From positions 3,188,619 through 3,252,618 of the forward strand of contig CM019230.1 in assembly GCA_009741485.1 (NCBI GenBank): a DNA stretch of 64,000 nt, in the 5' to 3' direction. Origin of the DNA: Malurus cyaneus samueli. Lineage: Eukaryota; Chordata; Aves; Passeriformes; Maluridae. The notes under the pieces are model-generated. The model had not been told where the DNA came from. It did no database searches and saw only the letters and a list, made by a program, of their open reading frames with translations. Positions within the stretch are counted from its first letter, which is position 1. Each line of letters opens with the position of its first letter. The position numbers and the translations under genes are program-made. Shown one piece after another: positions 52,501 through 64,000 of the stretch.

Positions 52501-53361
52501 ATTATACTTTTAGCAGGCAACTCAAATAATTTTCAAAACCAGAATGCAGCTTCAGACATGATGGAAAGTGCATGTCTTCATGCAAAAGAGGGCACAGCCA
52601 CACAAAGCCCACAGATGTATTCGGGTAAACCAATAATACTTTCAAACTACAGCAGCAATTAAAGTAATAGAAGTATAAAAGATAAATTAAATATTATGGA
52701 GTATTAATTCTAGGAGAAAGTAACCTAATATACTGGTTGAGAGGGAGCATGTGAACCTGAAAGCAAAAGCAAAATTTTATTTGGGCTATCTGTAAACAGA
52801 CGGAACTAACTTTGTGTAAGTAAATTGAACATTTGAATAGTAACAGTAATGGCCTTCATGTTCTCTCAAATTTGTTTCCTTTCATGATCTTATACAAATG
52901 AATTTGCAACAAAAACTTTACTTTGCATAGAAAATGGTTCTAAACTAGTCATGACTAAAATTAATTACGACATTTCTAATGGGGGAAAAAAAAAGTTTTA
53001 ACAATTTAAAGAATTTTGACTTTACATACAGGCCAGCAAGGAGAAAATTAACATTGTATAGAAACTTCTAAACTGACTCACTGCATACAGAGGCAAAAGA
53101 TTTAATTTGGATGTTCTTAAATCACTCCCCCATTTTTTGTGCAACAGCCAATTTCAGCACATACCTCAAAATCAGCAACTGAGAACCTACCTTTGCCATT
53201 TGCAGTAGTTTTCTGTATCTGCTGAGACGTTTGAGCTAAGAGAAGAAAAACAAAACCTTTCAGACAAGAAACAGTGGTTCTGGTTTAGAAAGATTTGTAA
53301 CATGAAGGAAGCATGTCCTTGACTTACGGTAGGAAAACAGCAGAACTGTGAGAAAAAACAT
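49517..53361 (-). CDS. MILR1: Inhibitory Ig-superfamily receptor, probable MILR1 (Allergin-1)
   Basis: This is a type I membrane receptor of the family that restrains mast-cell and myeloid activation. Seven exons in coding order: 53328-53361, 53191-53235, 52100-52387, 51605-51889, 51004-51117, 50462-50551, 49517-49599. They sum to 939 nt, giving 312 residues, with every intron in phase 1. Residues 1-15 form a signal peptide (MFFLTVLLFS). Two Ig domains follow, about 27-122 and 123-217, each with NVTLSCLSE and YKCKA cysteines and several N-glycosylation sites. A transmembrane helix (IISLGLILLLLIIGLALAI) lies within 225-250. The tail carries one ITIM, VIYTEI (280-285), and a second tyrosine, EEYINF, which lacks the hydrophobic -2 residue. 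The name rests on synteny between POLG2 and PECAM1, orientation and architecture; sequence identity to the mammalian gene is not obvious by eye. Small extra exons could have been missed. Confidence 0.75.
50572..50625. repeat. TG/TA microsatellite in MILR1-like intron
   Basis: A degenerate run of TATG and ATAT units begins about 20 bases upstream of the acceptor for the ITIM exon, on the minus-strand reading. It is a simple low-complexity repeat. Confidence 0.7.
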
Positions 53362-53663
53362 TTTCTTGATGTTTAGCAGGAGAGCTGGTAGAGTTACATG
53401 GCAGAGATGTTTCTTTTGAAGGAGATTGAGGAGTGGCTCTAGGACTTGAGGAAGTTCTAAATACGGAAACTGTGCTGATCAGTGCTGATCTGTGCCGATG
53501 TTGCTGTGAAGACATTTGTCATACCCCGGGTACATTTAGGCACAGCAGTGGGGTGGGGAGCAGAAGTTTGGGGTGCAGGTGAAGGTTGTGCAGCTGACAC
53601 GAGGAGCAGTTTCCCCTGGGAGATGTGAGGCAGACCCATCCTGCCCTGCAGGACAGAACCAGG

Positions 53664-53955
53664 GAATCACTGAGGCTGGAACAGAACTTTTAGAGTCCAA
53701 CCATTAACCCAGCACTGCCAGGCCCAGCACTAAACCCTGTCCCCAAGTGCCACATCTGCACATCTTTAAATCCCTCCAGGTGACTCCACCACTTCCCAGG
53801 GCAGTCTGTGCCAATGCCTAACAAACCTTTTTTTCATATCCAATCTAAACCTCCTCCTGTGCCATTTCAGGCTGATTCCTTTTGTCCTATCACTTGTTAC
53901 TTGGGAGAAGAGACCAACCCCCACTTTTCCCCTTCTGAGCAGTTTTTCTAGCACT
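53664..53955 (-). mobile_element. CR1 LINE fragment, 5'-truncated
   Basis: The plus strand reads like the reverse complement of avian CR1 3' ends: TGAGGCTGGAACAG, GAGTCCAACCATTA, CACCACTTCCCAGGGCAG, TATCCAATCTAAACCTCC and CACTTGTTACTTGGGAGAAG. The copy is diverged and only about 290 bases long, so it is an old dead insertion. It supports an avian or other reptilian host. It lies just upstream of the MILR1-like first exon. Confidence 0.85.
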
Positions 53956-56900
53956 GTTCCTATAAGAGAATGAAATCACTGATCCATATCAAAGAGCCCC
54001 ACATTTGCTGGAGACAGTGTAAGTGAATAACATAGCTGAGGCTAAGCAAGTCGTGGTACTGGGTGGGTTTTTAGCAGCAATATAATTTTTTAAAATAGTC
54101 AAAAAAGTATCAAATCTATAGAGGTTTTAAGATGTTAGTAAGTATTTATAGCTAGCCAGCTTTTTAAGAAAATATTTTGGTTGAATTTCAAATACTAAGC
54201 TGCACGGAAGTGAGATCCTGTACTAGAAGGTACAAATCTCATAAAGAACTTGAGCTCAACACCACTGCACAAACAAGCTTGATGACTAATTTGATGAAGT
54301 AATCGCTAATACAAAGCTACATAATGACAGCCTTGTAAAGTAGATGTTCTTTACTCTGGGCAAAGTAACTGTAATCATCAGCCATGCATGGGTGGTGCCT
54401 TCTGCAGGACTCCAGGCCCTGTTGTACAATTGCTTACACAGAAAATGACTTAATAGCAATCCTTGTTTAATTTCTTATTTCTTTCTTTCCACTCTTTGAA
54501 GGCAACAAAACAAGCCCTGCAGTGCTTCCCTGGGTCATACAGGATCCCTCCCAAATCCTCAACTGTTGCAGCATTGCAAAATTTCCTCATAGAACGTTGT
54601 GTACATTTCCTTCCTCCTTATTTTTTTTTTAATTTTGGTGGAGGTTTACTTGTTTTGGTTCGTTGGATTTTTAAACTTTCTTCTAAGACAATCACAAATG
54701 TTTCTGAGGTGGAAACGCTGTCAGCAAACCACAGGAGCGGAACATCTTTTCACAGCTGTCAGGAAGCACGTGTGAAAATGCAGCTGTTTGGGGGAGAATT
54801 GGTTTTTTTTTGTGCATTTTGTTGTTGTGGGAGCTTGCCCTTGTCAGAAACCCTCATCAGAGCCCTCAGTGCTCACTGCCAACCCAATGCTTTTCTTTAT
54901 TCTAATAAGCTGTTTCATTCTGTGTGTGGGTAGCAGGGAGCTGTTACACTGAGAACGAGCTGTGAATTTAGCAATAACTTTTACAAAATAAAATTTGGGT
55001 GTCACCAGGACCTTTCATGCACAGCATTTCGAATGGTGGGCAGGATCCCTCAGGATGCAGAGTGTCCAGAGAAGACAAATGCTGCTCCAAAGCCCTGTTT
55101 TCTGTTTGGAAGTGAGACATTTATTTCCCTGTGGATTATTTTTCTGGCAGAGCTGGCTATTGCCTTTGGACTAAGAGGATGTTGGGTTTTTTTTTTTTGT
55201 CAGCATGTGTAGACAGAGTTTTATACAGCAAAGCACTAAGATATTGTTTGAGTTTGGAGTTCCCTTTTTATTAGATTTGCAAATTTCCTGCCTGGAATTG
55301 ATGTGGCTGTACATGTAAGGAGAACTGAGTAAATTTGACACAGTAATGAACAGAATATTGAAGAATAGAAGTCATCCAGCAAAAAAAAAACAAGTTTAAA
55401 AAGTCAGGAAGGGAAATATGTATCACTTGGTGCTGTGACAATATTCTGCCTCCAGCGAGCAGGTGGAAGGGAATAAGCCAAGTTCTCATTCACAGGGTCA
55501 GTTCTTTACCTTGAGGATGGAAATAGCCTGATAATATTCTGTAGTAAGGCTGTGATGGCTTCACACTGTGTCTGTTCTGTCACAGCTTTCCAAGGAAGTT
55601 TGTGTGTTGCAGCAGAATTATAAAACTTCTTCCCATTCCCAATTTTTCCTTCCCTCTCCCTTTCTGAGAAGTCCTGGGTTCTGGAGGAGCATCTGCTGCA
55701 GGGGATATCTGCAGAATGTTTGCCAGAAATCACATGTATTGACAATTAAATCTGGTGATGAATTAAATTTAGGCTTTTGTTTTGTCTGGAAAAAGGTTTT
55801 ACTGATACAGCCAGGTCGCTGAATACTGGATTTTCACACTCCTAGGCTGTGGGGACAAGTTTGCTGTTTATTTCACGTGTGGTGTTTGATTGTGAGAGGA
55901 TTGTTTTTCTGGAGGATGAGAAGAAGAGGAAAGGATTTTTTCTCTAGTGTATTTAAGGTAGCTTTAAATTTTGTGCTTTCCTCTGATTAAGAATGAGAAT
56001 TTTGACATGGTGAATGGTTTTCAATTGATTGCAGATTACAAAGAATATGTCAGCAGGTGAAAGGAACTTTTGTGTACTGAATTTGATTGACCTAGCAGCT
56101 CCCAAATCCCTCAAAGATGAAATATTTTTAAATGGTTTGTCTGTCCTCTAAGTCATTTCTCAACAATGGAAAAATAAAGAAAAAATTTTGATGAAACAAC
56201 AAAACTGGGATTATTAATGCAATTTCTTTGGGATAAATTCAAACATCACTGCATGAAAAATGTTCCAGAAAAATGTGTTCAGAAACACATTGCTGTAAGA
56301 ATGCAATATAGAGTATTCTCTTTGCTTAATCACTCAGCTTCCTCATAGATGTAATTTTAACTTTTTTCTGGTTCCTAACCTCTAATAAAAGTGAAACTTA
56401 TCTCATTCAACATATTGAATGAGAAAAACATTTTAAAAAGAACACATATGCCAGGGATGACTGTATCTATTTTTCAGCCTTTTTCAAGCCTCTCTTGGTT
56501 TACTCTGAGGTGTATCTGAGGAGTATTTGCCCCTCAGTGCACTCTTAACCAGCAGTTCCATGAGGAGCAGCAATATTCCTCAATGTGTGTGGGCACCTGC
56601 AGCAGAGCAGGAGCAAATAAATTCTGCCTCTTGGTCTGCACAGGCTGCTGAAAGATTTTCTGTCAGCTTGGATCAGCTCATTGAGTCTCTACTGACTGAA
56701 TTTTACTCATGAAACCGATGTGGAATAATGCTTGGGGAATCATCAAGCAATATTAAAATAATGGCAAGAGAAGGGAAAATATTTCCAGGATTAATTCCCT
56801 CTCCAGCCAGAAGTTTCTGACCTCTCCCCTGTCAGTGTTCATACTCTGATGAATATTTCTGCAGAGCTTGGGGCTGTTTTCCAACTGCATCTGGAAATGC

Positions 56901-59900
56901 TGGATGTTAACAAAATGAACACAAATCCTGGTGTATTGCCAGGAAAGGGCACTGTGTGACACTGACAGGGTGTGATGTCTGTTTTTGAACTGAGGAATTT
57001 GTTAATCCAATAGTGGACAGCAGCTAGAAATGTCCCTGAGGAGCTGAATCAGTCACACAGAGAAAGTTGGAGGTGTTATCAGAGACCATAATGATAATCA
57101 GCAATTGCTTTCACATCTCTGCAAGAAGGAATTTCCCTCATTTAAACAAATTTCTGAGGTACATGGAAGTGTGTGCCACATGAAATACAAGACAGATTTT
57201 TAATGCTCTTTTCAGTGTCGCACTGTATCCGTAAAGAAGTGTAAAACCAAATAGTAATAATTAGCTCCTGTTAGAAGTAAAAATTCCAAAGTGAAACCCT
57301 CAGTGTTATTCTGGCATTATCAGTCTTCTGGTTCCTTTAGTTACTTTTCCAGGTTTAATTTATGTTGCCATTTGGAGGAGGTGTTGGATATCAGTCATCC
57401 TACATTTAATTGTGAAAGGGAGCAGTGAGGGAACCCCAGTGTGCCTCACTGCCATGCTCATCTCCCAGCAGATGGTGCCATTGTGAAATGGAATTTATAC
57501 CCAGACAAACTGGGCACTCTAGTTTTCTGTAAATTGTAGAACTTCCAGACTCCTCAAAAAAAAAAAAGGCAATGTTAATTTATTTAATGTTCTCATAAAT
57601 ATTCAAATCTATGGAGAAAAATTAATATTTTATTCTTCTCTAGGGAGGTGTAAAGAGTTGCTTTTAAAACAAAAATAATTGATGCAAATGTCCTGCTTTC
57701 AAGAGAAGACAATATGCCCTGAAAATGTGTGTAGGAAGAACTTGTTTCATTCCCAGCTCACCAGGGATTTGTCCAGCCTTGTGAAAACAGCAATGCTTGT
57801 TATAGTTCTATTATCTATGAGTATAATGAAACAGGAATTGCTGATTAAGCAAAGCAGCTCACAGCTGTAAGAAATCAAAGCAGTTAAACCATTATATGTG
57901 TCAGGAATTGGAGGATTGGAAATCAGAGCTGCTCTTCTGTTCTTGATGTAGGTATTGGAAAGTATTGACTTGGTATAGATGGACACAGATCTCTGAATTT
58001 TTATCAGTTTTTAGATCAAATTTTTTAAAATCCAAAATATTTGTAGATACACCTCCATAGCAATTAACTGTTTTTAAAATCAGTGAACTTACACAGGAAA
58101 TTACGCAGAACCTCCATTATCAGGGACAAGATTTCTGAGCCCAGAAATGTTTTATCAGTAAATCAATGAGGTAGAACTTGAAGGCAGTGCACGTGAAGCC
58201 TTCATCTTTTCTGAAGAAAGTGAAACTGCCATCAGGAACAGGCATTTGAGAGCAGGAGATAAATTTAGGGGATGCAGAAGATTGGCTGGAATTGGTGTGT
58301 GAGGATGTGAGAGCTGCTCTTTGCTGCTCACACATGGAAACAAATTGGAACGTGCTGGGAACTCTGAGCTCCCTTTCCTGTCGTAAAGGACTGGCTGAAA
58401 ACACCGCATTTGCAGAGGGAAAAAATTGAAAATCTTATTCAGCATTTTCCCCTCAGTTAGGGAAATAAGCTTTGCCTGTCATTGCAGCAAAGCTCTGTTC
58501 AGTTGCCAGAGCTGGTGGCTCTTAGGAAATGTCACATGTGAGCGAGTAGCACAGGATCCAGCCAGTAGAAACAGGGACTGAGAATTCCCAGATGAGGTTT
58601 AGTGTGGAAGGGTCCAATTCATTGGCAGTAGATTAAATGTGATGATTCCCCTGGGTACCAAAGGGCATTCAGTCACATTATAATGGTTATTCTGGCTGCT
58701 TCAAAAGGAGTGTTGCATTTCTCAAGTCAGTCCTGCTTTTCCCACAGATATAACAGCAATTGAATAAAGTTCTTCATAGGATTTATTCTAGAATAAATTT
58801 GATTTTATGGAATTCAGAAATACATATCACGATACAGTAAAATGGCTGTTAGGAAAATACGCAGTTGTATTTTTACTATGAGTTTTAATTCTTTAGGTCA
58901 CTGTGATTTCCAGTTTAACCATGGAAGATGGTCTCAAGATGTTCTTGCGTGTTTGAAATGGATTTCTTTCAAGTTTCATGTTATTTCGGCCTAAATTCAA
59001 GCAGTAGAATTTAATTCTTTGGTTTTGATCAATACAAGCTTGATTTTCCTCTCCATGCCAATGTTGAGGCTTGTCAGGAATACAAGAGTTCAATCAGCCT
59101 GTAGGATCTTGTGGTATGGATTTCACTTGGGAATGACACCTGGCAACAGCCTTGGGTTTTGGCACCATTAAACCTTAACCCTGAGCATTTTCATCCTCAA
59201 AGGTGTTTTTTCCACCTGAGTGTGAATCCAGCCTGGCTCTGACCTGAGCACTGTTGGCTCTCTGAAGGATCTTGGCCCACCCTCACTCCCCTTTGTCCCT
59301 CCGTGGGAAAGACTGATGTGCTTTTGCTGAGCTTTTTACATCCTCCTGAATTCTTTTATGGGGAAAAGGGGAAGGGGAAAATCTCCTTCCTTCCTATTTT
59401 TTTGTTACCAATAGCCAAAGTTGATTTACCTTTTGTTCTCCACCTGCCACGTGTCCTCCTACCCTTTTCCTTTACCTGTCTCTGGGGACTGTTGTTGGCA
59501 GCTGGCCAAGCCACCAGTTTTCCAAACAGCCTGGGCTGAGCAGGACAAACATTATTGCAATTAACAGCTTAGTCCTAATTGTTGAATTATTGTGCCATTC
59601 TGTGAAACAGCCAGAGAGGCCTTGTTCATGCAGCCGATACATTGTCAGACAGATGAATGTTTTCCTTCAGTTTCCCTTTGCAAAATTCCAGGCTGATGTG
59701 GTTAATACAATCATTGAAGTAGAATTATAGCTTTAAAATCCTGTTTTTGGAGAAAAACTGCAGCTTTCATTCACGCCAGGAGGAAAGAAAGGGATTTCAT
59801 ATAAACAGTGAAGCTTATGGAAACTCTCTGTCTCATTTATGGACTTGTGTGAGTGCATTTTGTGTTGTTTTGTGCAGTGTTTTAACAAGCCTGGAAAATG

Positions 59901-61023
59901 TTGCTGGAATTAAGGGAAAGCTTTGACTCTGCTCTGTCTATGTGGGAAAGAATAAAGAGATTTAGAGCTGAGCACTCAGTTTTCAAGAATAACTACATCA
60001 CTACTTGAGTTCTGTGTCCCACAACTCGAGAAACTTTCTGAAGGGCTTGATTTCAACTCACTGTGTCAGGCCTATAGGCTTCAGGAGGAAGAAAATTGCT
60101 AAGTCTGGCTTAAAAGTGAGCTGATCTACTGAGAGGAATATCCTGGACAGCTGAGAAGTGTTCTCTGTTTCAGATTGTGCCAGTGCTGCTGCACATTTCT
60201 GCTGAGAATTGAAACTCCATCTGATTCTTTTTCTTGAGGGGTTTAAGGTTTGTGGTTGTGTGTCCTTTGCGCTGTCTTAACTGCATAAAATGAAATCTCT
60301 TTATAATAATAAAATCATTATATCTCAGATCCATGGTTTTGATATATGATGGTAGTATGAGAGAGCCACCTGTCAATATTCTGATCTCCCACAACAGTAG
60401 ATCTTGTTTTTGAGATAATTTGAATTTAATTTGCAGCCTGCAGTAAAGCTGTTCTTTGCCACAGCAAAATGGGACACCTAGAAATGAAGGTAAAGGGGAA
60501 AAATGAGTAATTATGTACTTCTATCCTCTGAAAGAGTTCTGTGGTAGGGTGAAGGGAAATATTTGCTCAAGTATCTGCTGAGGTCAAATAGCAAAGATAA
60601 TTTGTGTTCCTAAATGGTTAATTGGGACTTAAAAATACCCATATTGACAGGAACTGCAGGATAATGTCATCGGAACGTCTTGTTTTTTTAATACACCTTA
60701 AGAAATTAAACAAAGCAAATGCATTTGGTGGCGCCCTCAGGAAAAGTCCAGTCACTTCCTGACCAGTAATCTGCCTGGGAGCAGCAGATACATTCTCATT
60801 GTTTGCCATTTCCAGTTTCCAGTAATGGGAACGATTACTTGATCCAGCCAGTTTTCTGCTGAAGATCTGGGAAAACTTACAAATTTTAATGGCAAATTTG
60901 TATCGATTTCCATAAAACAACAGGGGAAAAAAGCATAACGTGGTTTTGGCACCTGGAGGCATCACCTCTGATAATGAATATTGTTTTATTTTGGAATTAA
61001 AGTGTCTGTTCTTCAGGAACGAG
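53956..61023. other. Intergenic region between divergent MILR1-like and PECAM1 genes
   Basis: This is about 7 kb of AT-rich DNA with no exon, RNA gene or clear repeat family that I can support, apart from short A or T runs. The longest open frame (54463-54933, 156 codons) is T-rich, low in complexity and like no known protein. Promoter elements of both immune and endothelial receptors should lie here, but I cannot place them. A possible splice acceptor TTCTTCAG just before GAACGAGATG (61013-61026) suggests PECAM1 has an upstream non-coding exon in this gap. Confidence 0.55.
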
Positions 61024-64000
61024 ATGTATCTTGCTCTTCTGGTGTTTCTCTTGCAGTGTAAGTTTGATACCTAAATCTCTGGGTGGGCACATGAGTTTCT
61101 GGTTTGTCTGGGGTTTGGTGAGGCTTTTTACAGTTTTGCATTATCTTTCAACCTGTCTTTGAAAATAACATTTATTTTATTTTATTTTTTTTTTCCCAGG
61201 TTCAGAACTTTACGCTCAGGGGAAAGGTAGGGAATGGTAGTTTTGTGTTGTTTTGTTGGGGTTTTTATGTACAAATTTAATAGAACTGATTTAACTAATT
61301 CCTTGGTTGTTGGTGTGTTATTTAGAGTTTATTTGGATTTGCTGTGCAATAGCTCAGTATGATATTTGGCTATATAAAAAGGGTTTTTCTTAGTGATGTT
61401 TCTTGGTATAGTGTTTAAATCAGAGGTGTGCTGCTCATACCTGAATAAAAGTTTTGATGAAATCTTTCCTACAGTAGTTTGCTTTACTGAGCCATAAAAG
61501 AGGTGGGAGAGAAAATCAGCATTTTGTTTTCGTTTGCAAAAATCCCTTTCATGCCACAAGCAAGGAGGGAGGATAAAATTATAGGATATAATTAAATGCA
61601 CTGTCTCCTGGTCGTGCAAAAGAATTGATCATGTGTGAGCAGAGTTTGGGAATTGTGTTCTGAAAGGAGCACGTTTGCTTTCTGTCTGATCACGCTGCTG
61701 GCTCCCAGCACATGCACTGAGCACTTTTTCCATCACCCGGGAGAAACCTTTGCTTTTTCTTGTCATGTGGTCTATGCAAAGAAATTCACAGCTTTTTCAC
61801 TGATTTCATGCCCTAAACGCTCTCGAGCAAGGACACATTATAAATAGCTGGTAACTATACAGGACAAGCCACCACTTTGGATGCAGCAAAGTTTTTCTTT
61901 TCAGTTTGCAATTTTTAATACAAATCCTGACCAAAATGGGCAAAACCCAAAAGTGAAAGTTCTAAAAGAAGGGAAAGTGAACAAACTAATACATCTTCCT
62001 CTATACTTGTTCTTCTAGCTGTGAGAATAAAAATATTAAATATATAAACACAGAATATATTTCTATGCACATATACAAATATTTTTATACACAACCACAC
62101 ACATATATATGTAAATACTACTGTGAACTTTATTTTGAAAAGTGCTTATCAATTTAAATTACAATATACTTTTCAAATGAAATGTAAATTTTGGAATTAA
62201 TTTTCATAATTTCAATGTAACAGCTTGAGGTAACAGTGTTATGTTGGACTGATAATAATATATAATAATTTGTAATATTATATAATATATAATAATTGAT
62301 AATAATATATAATATAATGATAATAATATATAAAATAAAGATAACTTTTTCTTTTTTGTTTTCTATCAAGTTTTTACTTTCAACAGAGTAGAAATCAGGG
62401 TTCAGCCATCTGTCAAAGTGAAGAATGGAGATCCCATGGCAATCATCTGCCATGCTGATATTAGCAAAAACACTGATTTCCAGCTGAAGCATAATTTTAC
62501 CATTTTTAAAGATGGAAAGCTTGTGTTTATGACCGTATCAGACAAAGAAGATGCACGGTATGAGATACCTGTGGCCAAATCTTCACATACAGGAAACTAC
62601 GAATGTAGAGTGAGAGCAGATGTGAAGTTGAGTTTCAGTGACTCCGTCCATGTTTGGGTGGCAGGTGAGTGTTCTGTCAGATGTGATACAAAGAGAGAAC
62701 ATCCTCCAGGGGAAAGAACAATAATCAGTGCCAAACAGGGTGTCTTGTAAAGTGTATTTAACCCATTTTCATTGCAGTACTTTAAGGGAGTGTGGTACAA
62801 ACCCCCATGTGCAGGCACAGAAATGAGCTCAGGGTCCCAAGGCTCCGGGACACAGCAGTGACAGTCAGTGCCACGTCCCCACTGTCCTGAGCCTCTGTTC
62901 CCCAGACTGGAGAAAGCATTATTTGTGAAAGCTTGTGGCCAGCCCCATAACCATGATGAGAGATGGGCAGAATTCCTGAAATGCTGAAAACAACGTTCAG
63001 AGATGCTCAGGGTGTAAGAGCCATTGCCAAAGCCAGTGTCAGCCGTGGCTGATTTGGGAGACAGCGTCGTATCAGCCTTGTTCTTTCATCTCTTATGAGA
63101 ACAGGGGCCACCTCCACCCATACATTTTCTAGCCATGTGTTCCTGACTACAAGTGTCATTTTTGCCCTTGGAAAAGCAGCTTGAGAAGAATTTATTCAGC
63201 ATTAAGTAGTTACCGGGTCATCTTTGGGTTCTTGCAAACTGTTTGTGTCTTGATTAGTATGAATCATTCCCACAGACATCAGAGATATTGTTTATCTCAG
63301 AGTTATGCAATGTTTTATTTCTTTTCTTGTTGTAAGGAATGACCAAACCAATCCTGACAGCTGACAAAAAAGAAGTTTTAGAGGGTGAAGTTGTGAAATT
63401 GCGTTGTGAGCTGCCAGAAGAAGTACCTCCTTTAGACTTCGTTTTCCGGAAGATAAAGACAAATTCAGCACCTAAAGAAAAACTTGTACGTGAACGAAAC
63501 CAAAATTTTTCTGAAATGGACTATTACGTTGAAGAGGGAGATAATATTTTGCAATTTGATTGCTTTGGCAAGAGACAAGTAAAAGATGAGTGGGAAAGCT
63601 CACAACACAGCAATAAAACTCTTATTACAGTCAAGGGTAAGTTACTTTTCTTTTTCCATTTCTTTGCTTGCTATAGATAAAAATTGGGTCATATATTTAT
63701 ATGTGTATCTATCATCTATATGTGTATCTGTGTTCTCTTGCAGAACCCTTTATAAAGCCCACTCTGATCACCAGGCCCTCCAATAACATTACAGAAGGAG
63801 ACCAAATAAAATTTGAATGTTCAACTGTGGTAGCTCAAATGCGGGACATTGAAATCATCCTGCAGAAAAACAGAACAATACTGAATAGTGTACGAGATAA
63901 GAAATTTTTGAAATACTCCACAGTAGCTACTCAAGAGGACAGTGGTGAATACCTGTGCAAGGTGGAGCAAGGAGCGGTGTCTAAAACCACCAAAATGAAT
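61024..64000 (+). CDS. PECAM1: PECAM1 (CD31), 5' part: signal peptide, Ig1, Ig2 and part of Ig3
   Basis: PECAM1 is a homophilic adhesion and inhibitory receptor of endothelium, platelets and leukocytes. Five exons are visible: 61024-61057, 61200-61226, 62371-62664, 63337-63636 and 63744 to the window edge. All introns are in phase 1 and 304 codons are open. MYLALLVFLLQC is the signal peptide core. The 27-nt second exon encodes SELYAQGK. Residues about 21-118 are Ig1 (IICHAD to YECRV), about 119-218 are Ig2 (LRCELPEE to FDCFGK), and from 219 Ig3 begins (FECST to YLCKV). FTFNRVEIR and VKNGD align with the human FTINSVDMK and VQNGK. Exon design and synteny agree with PECAM1. Domains 4-6, the membrane span and the ITIM tail lie right of the window. 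Confidence 0.9.
62247..62340. repeat. AT-rich microsatellite (TAA/TA)n before PECAM1 exon 3
   Basis: Degenerate ATAATAATATAT units run for about 90 bases and end about 30 bases before the exon 3 acceptor (CTATCAAG), next to the polypyrimidine tract. This region is likely to vary in length. Confidence 0.8.

Noticed and set aside
54463..54933. 156-codon plus-strand open frame between MILR1-like and PECAM1
   Set aside because: It is rich in Phe, Leu and Cys from T runs, with no family signature and no splice context.

Overview
The window is vertebrate nuclear DNA, almost certainly from a bird. Its genes have small exons separated by short introns with GT-AG boundaries. CpG-rich promoters stand out against an AT-rich background. 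Interspersed repeats are few, and the one I recognise is a CR1 retrotransposon fragment. The encoded proteins match vertebrate families closely. I cannot name the species; compact introns and CR1 point to birds in general.

Gene order left to right: SMURF2 (+, 3' part only), CEP95 (-), DDX5 (+), POLG2 (+), an inhibitory Ig receptor that is probably MILR1 (-), and PECAM1 (+, 5' part only). As I recall it, this is the order and relative orientation of the block on human 17q23-q24, read in reverse. I could follow splicing codon by codon. The CEP95 (885 aa), DDX5 (604 aa) and MILR1-like (312 aa) reading frames close perfectly across all exons. SMURF2 and PECAM1 stay open to the window edges. POLG2 is intact except for two apparent 1-nt losses in its GC-rich first exon.

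Layout: 1-14.3 kb SMURF2 WW3 and HECT exons and a 3.5 kb 3'UTR; 14.3-15.9 kb the gap between two convergent 3' ends; 15.9-30.5 kb CEP95; 30.3-31.1 kb CpG island; 31.1-33.5 kb AT-rich gap; 33.5-40.7 kb DDX5 with a TATA promoter, an intronic miR-3064 homologue and a miR-5047-like site; 40.7-43.4 kb gap with an unexplained CpG island at 42.3-42.9 kb; 43.2-48.0 kb POLG2 with NRF1 sites; 48.0-49.5 kb gap; 49.5-53.4 kb MILR1-like; 53.4-61.0 kb gap with a CR1 fragment; 61.0-64.0 kb PECAM1 start.

The genes do not form a pathway: ubiquitin ligase, centrosomal protein, RNA helicase, mitochondrial DNA polymerase subunit and two Ig-superfamily receptors. The last two share exon structure and are probably ancient relatives. 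I found no undescribed multi-gene system. The most interesting items are the mirtron-like hairpin ending at a DDX5 splice site, the POLG2 exon 1 frame breaks, the matched exon design of the divergent MILR1-like and PECAM1 genes, a GC-AG intron and triple acceptor in CEP95, and the orphan CpG island.
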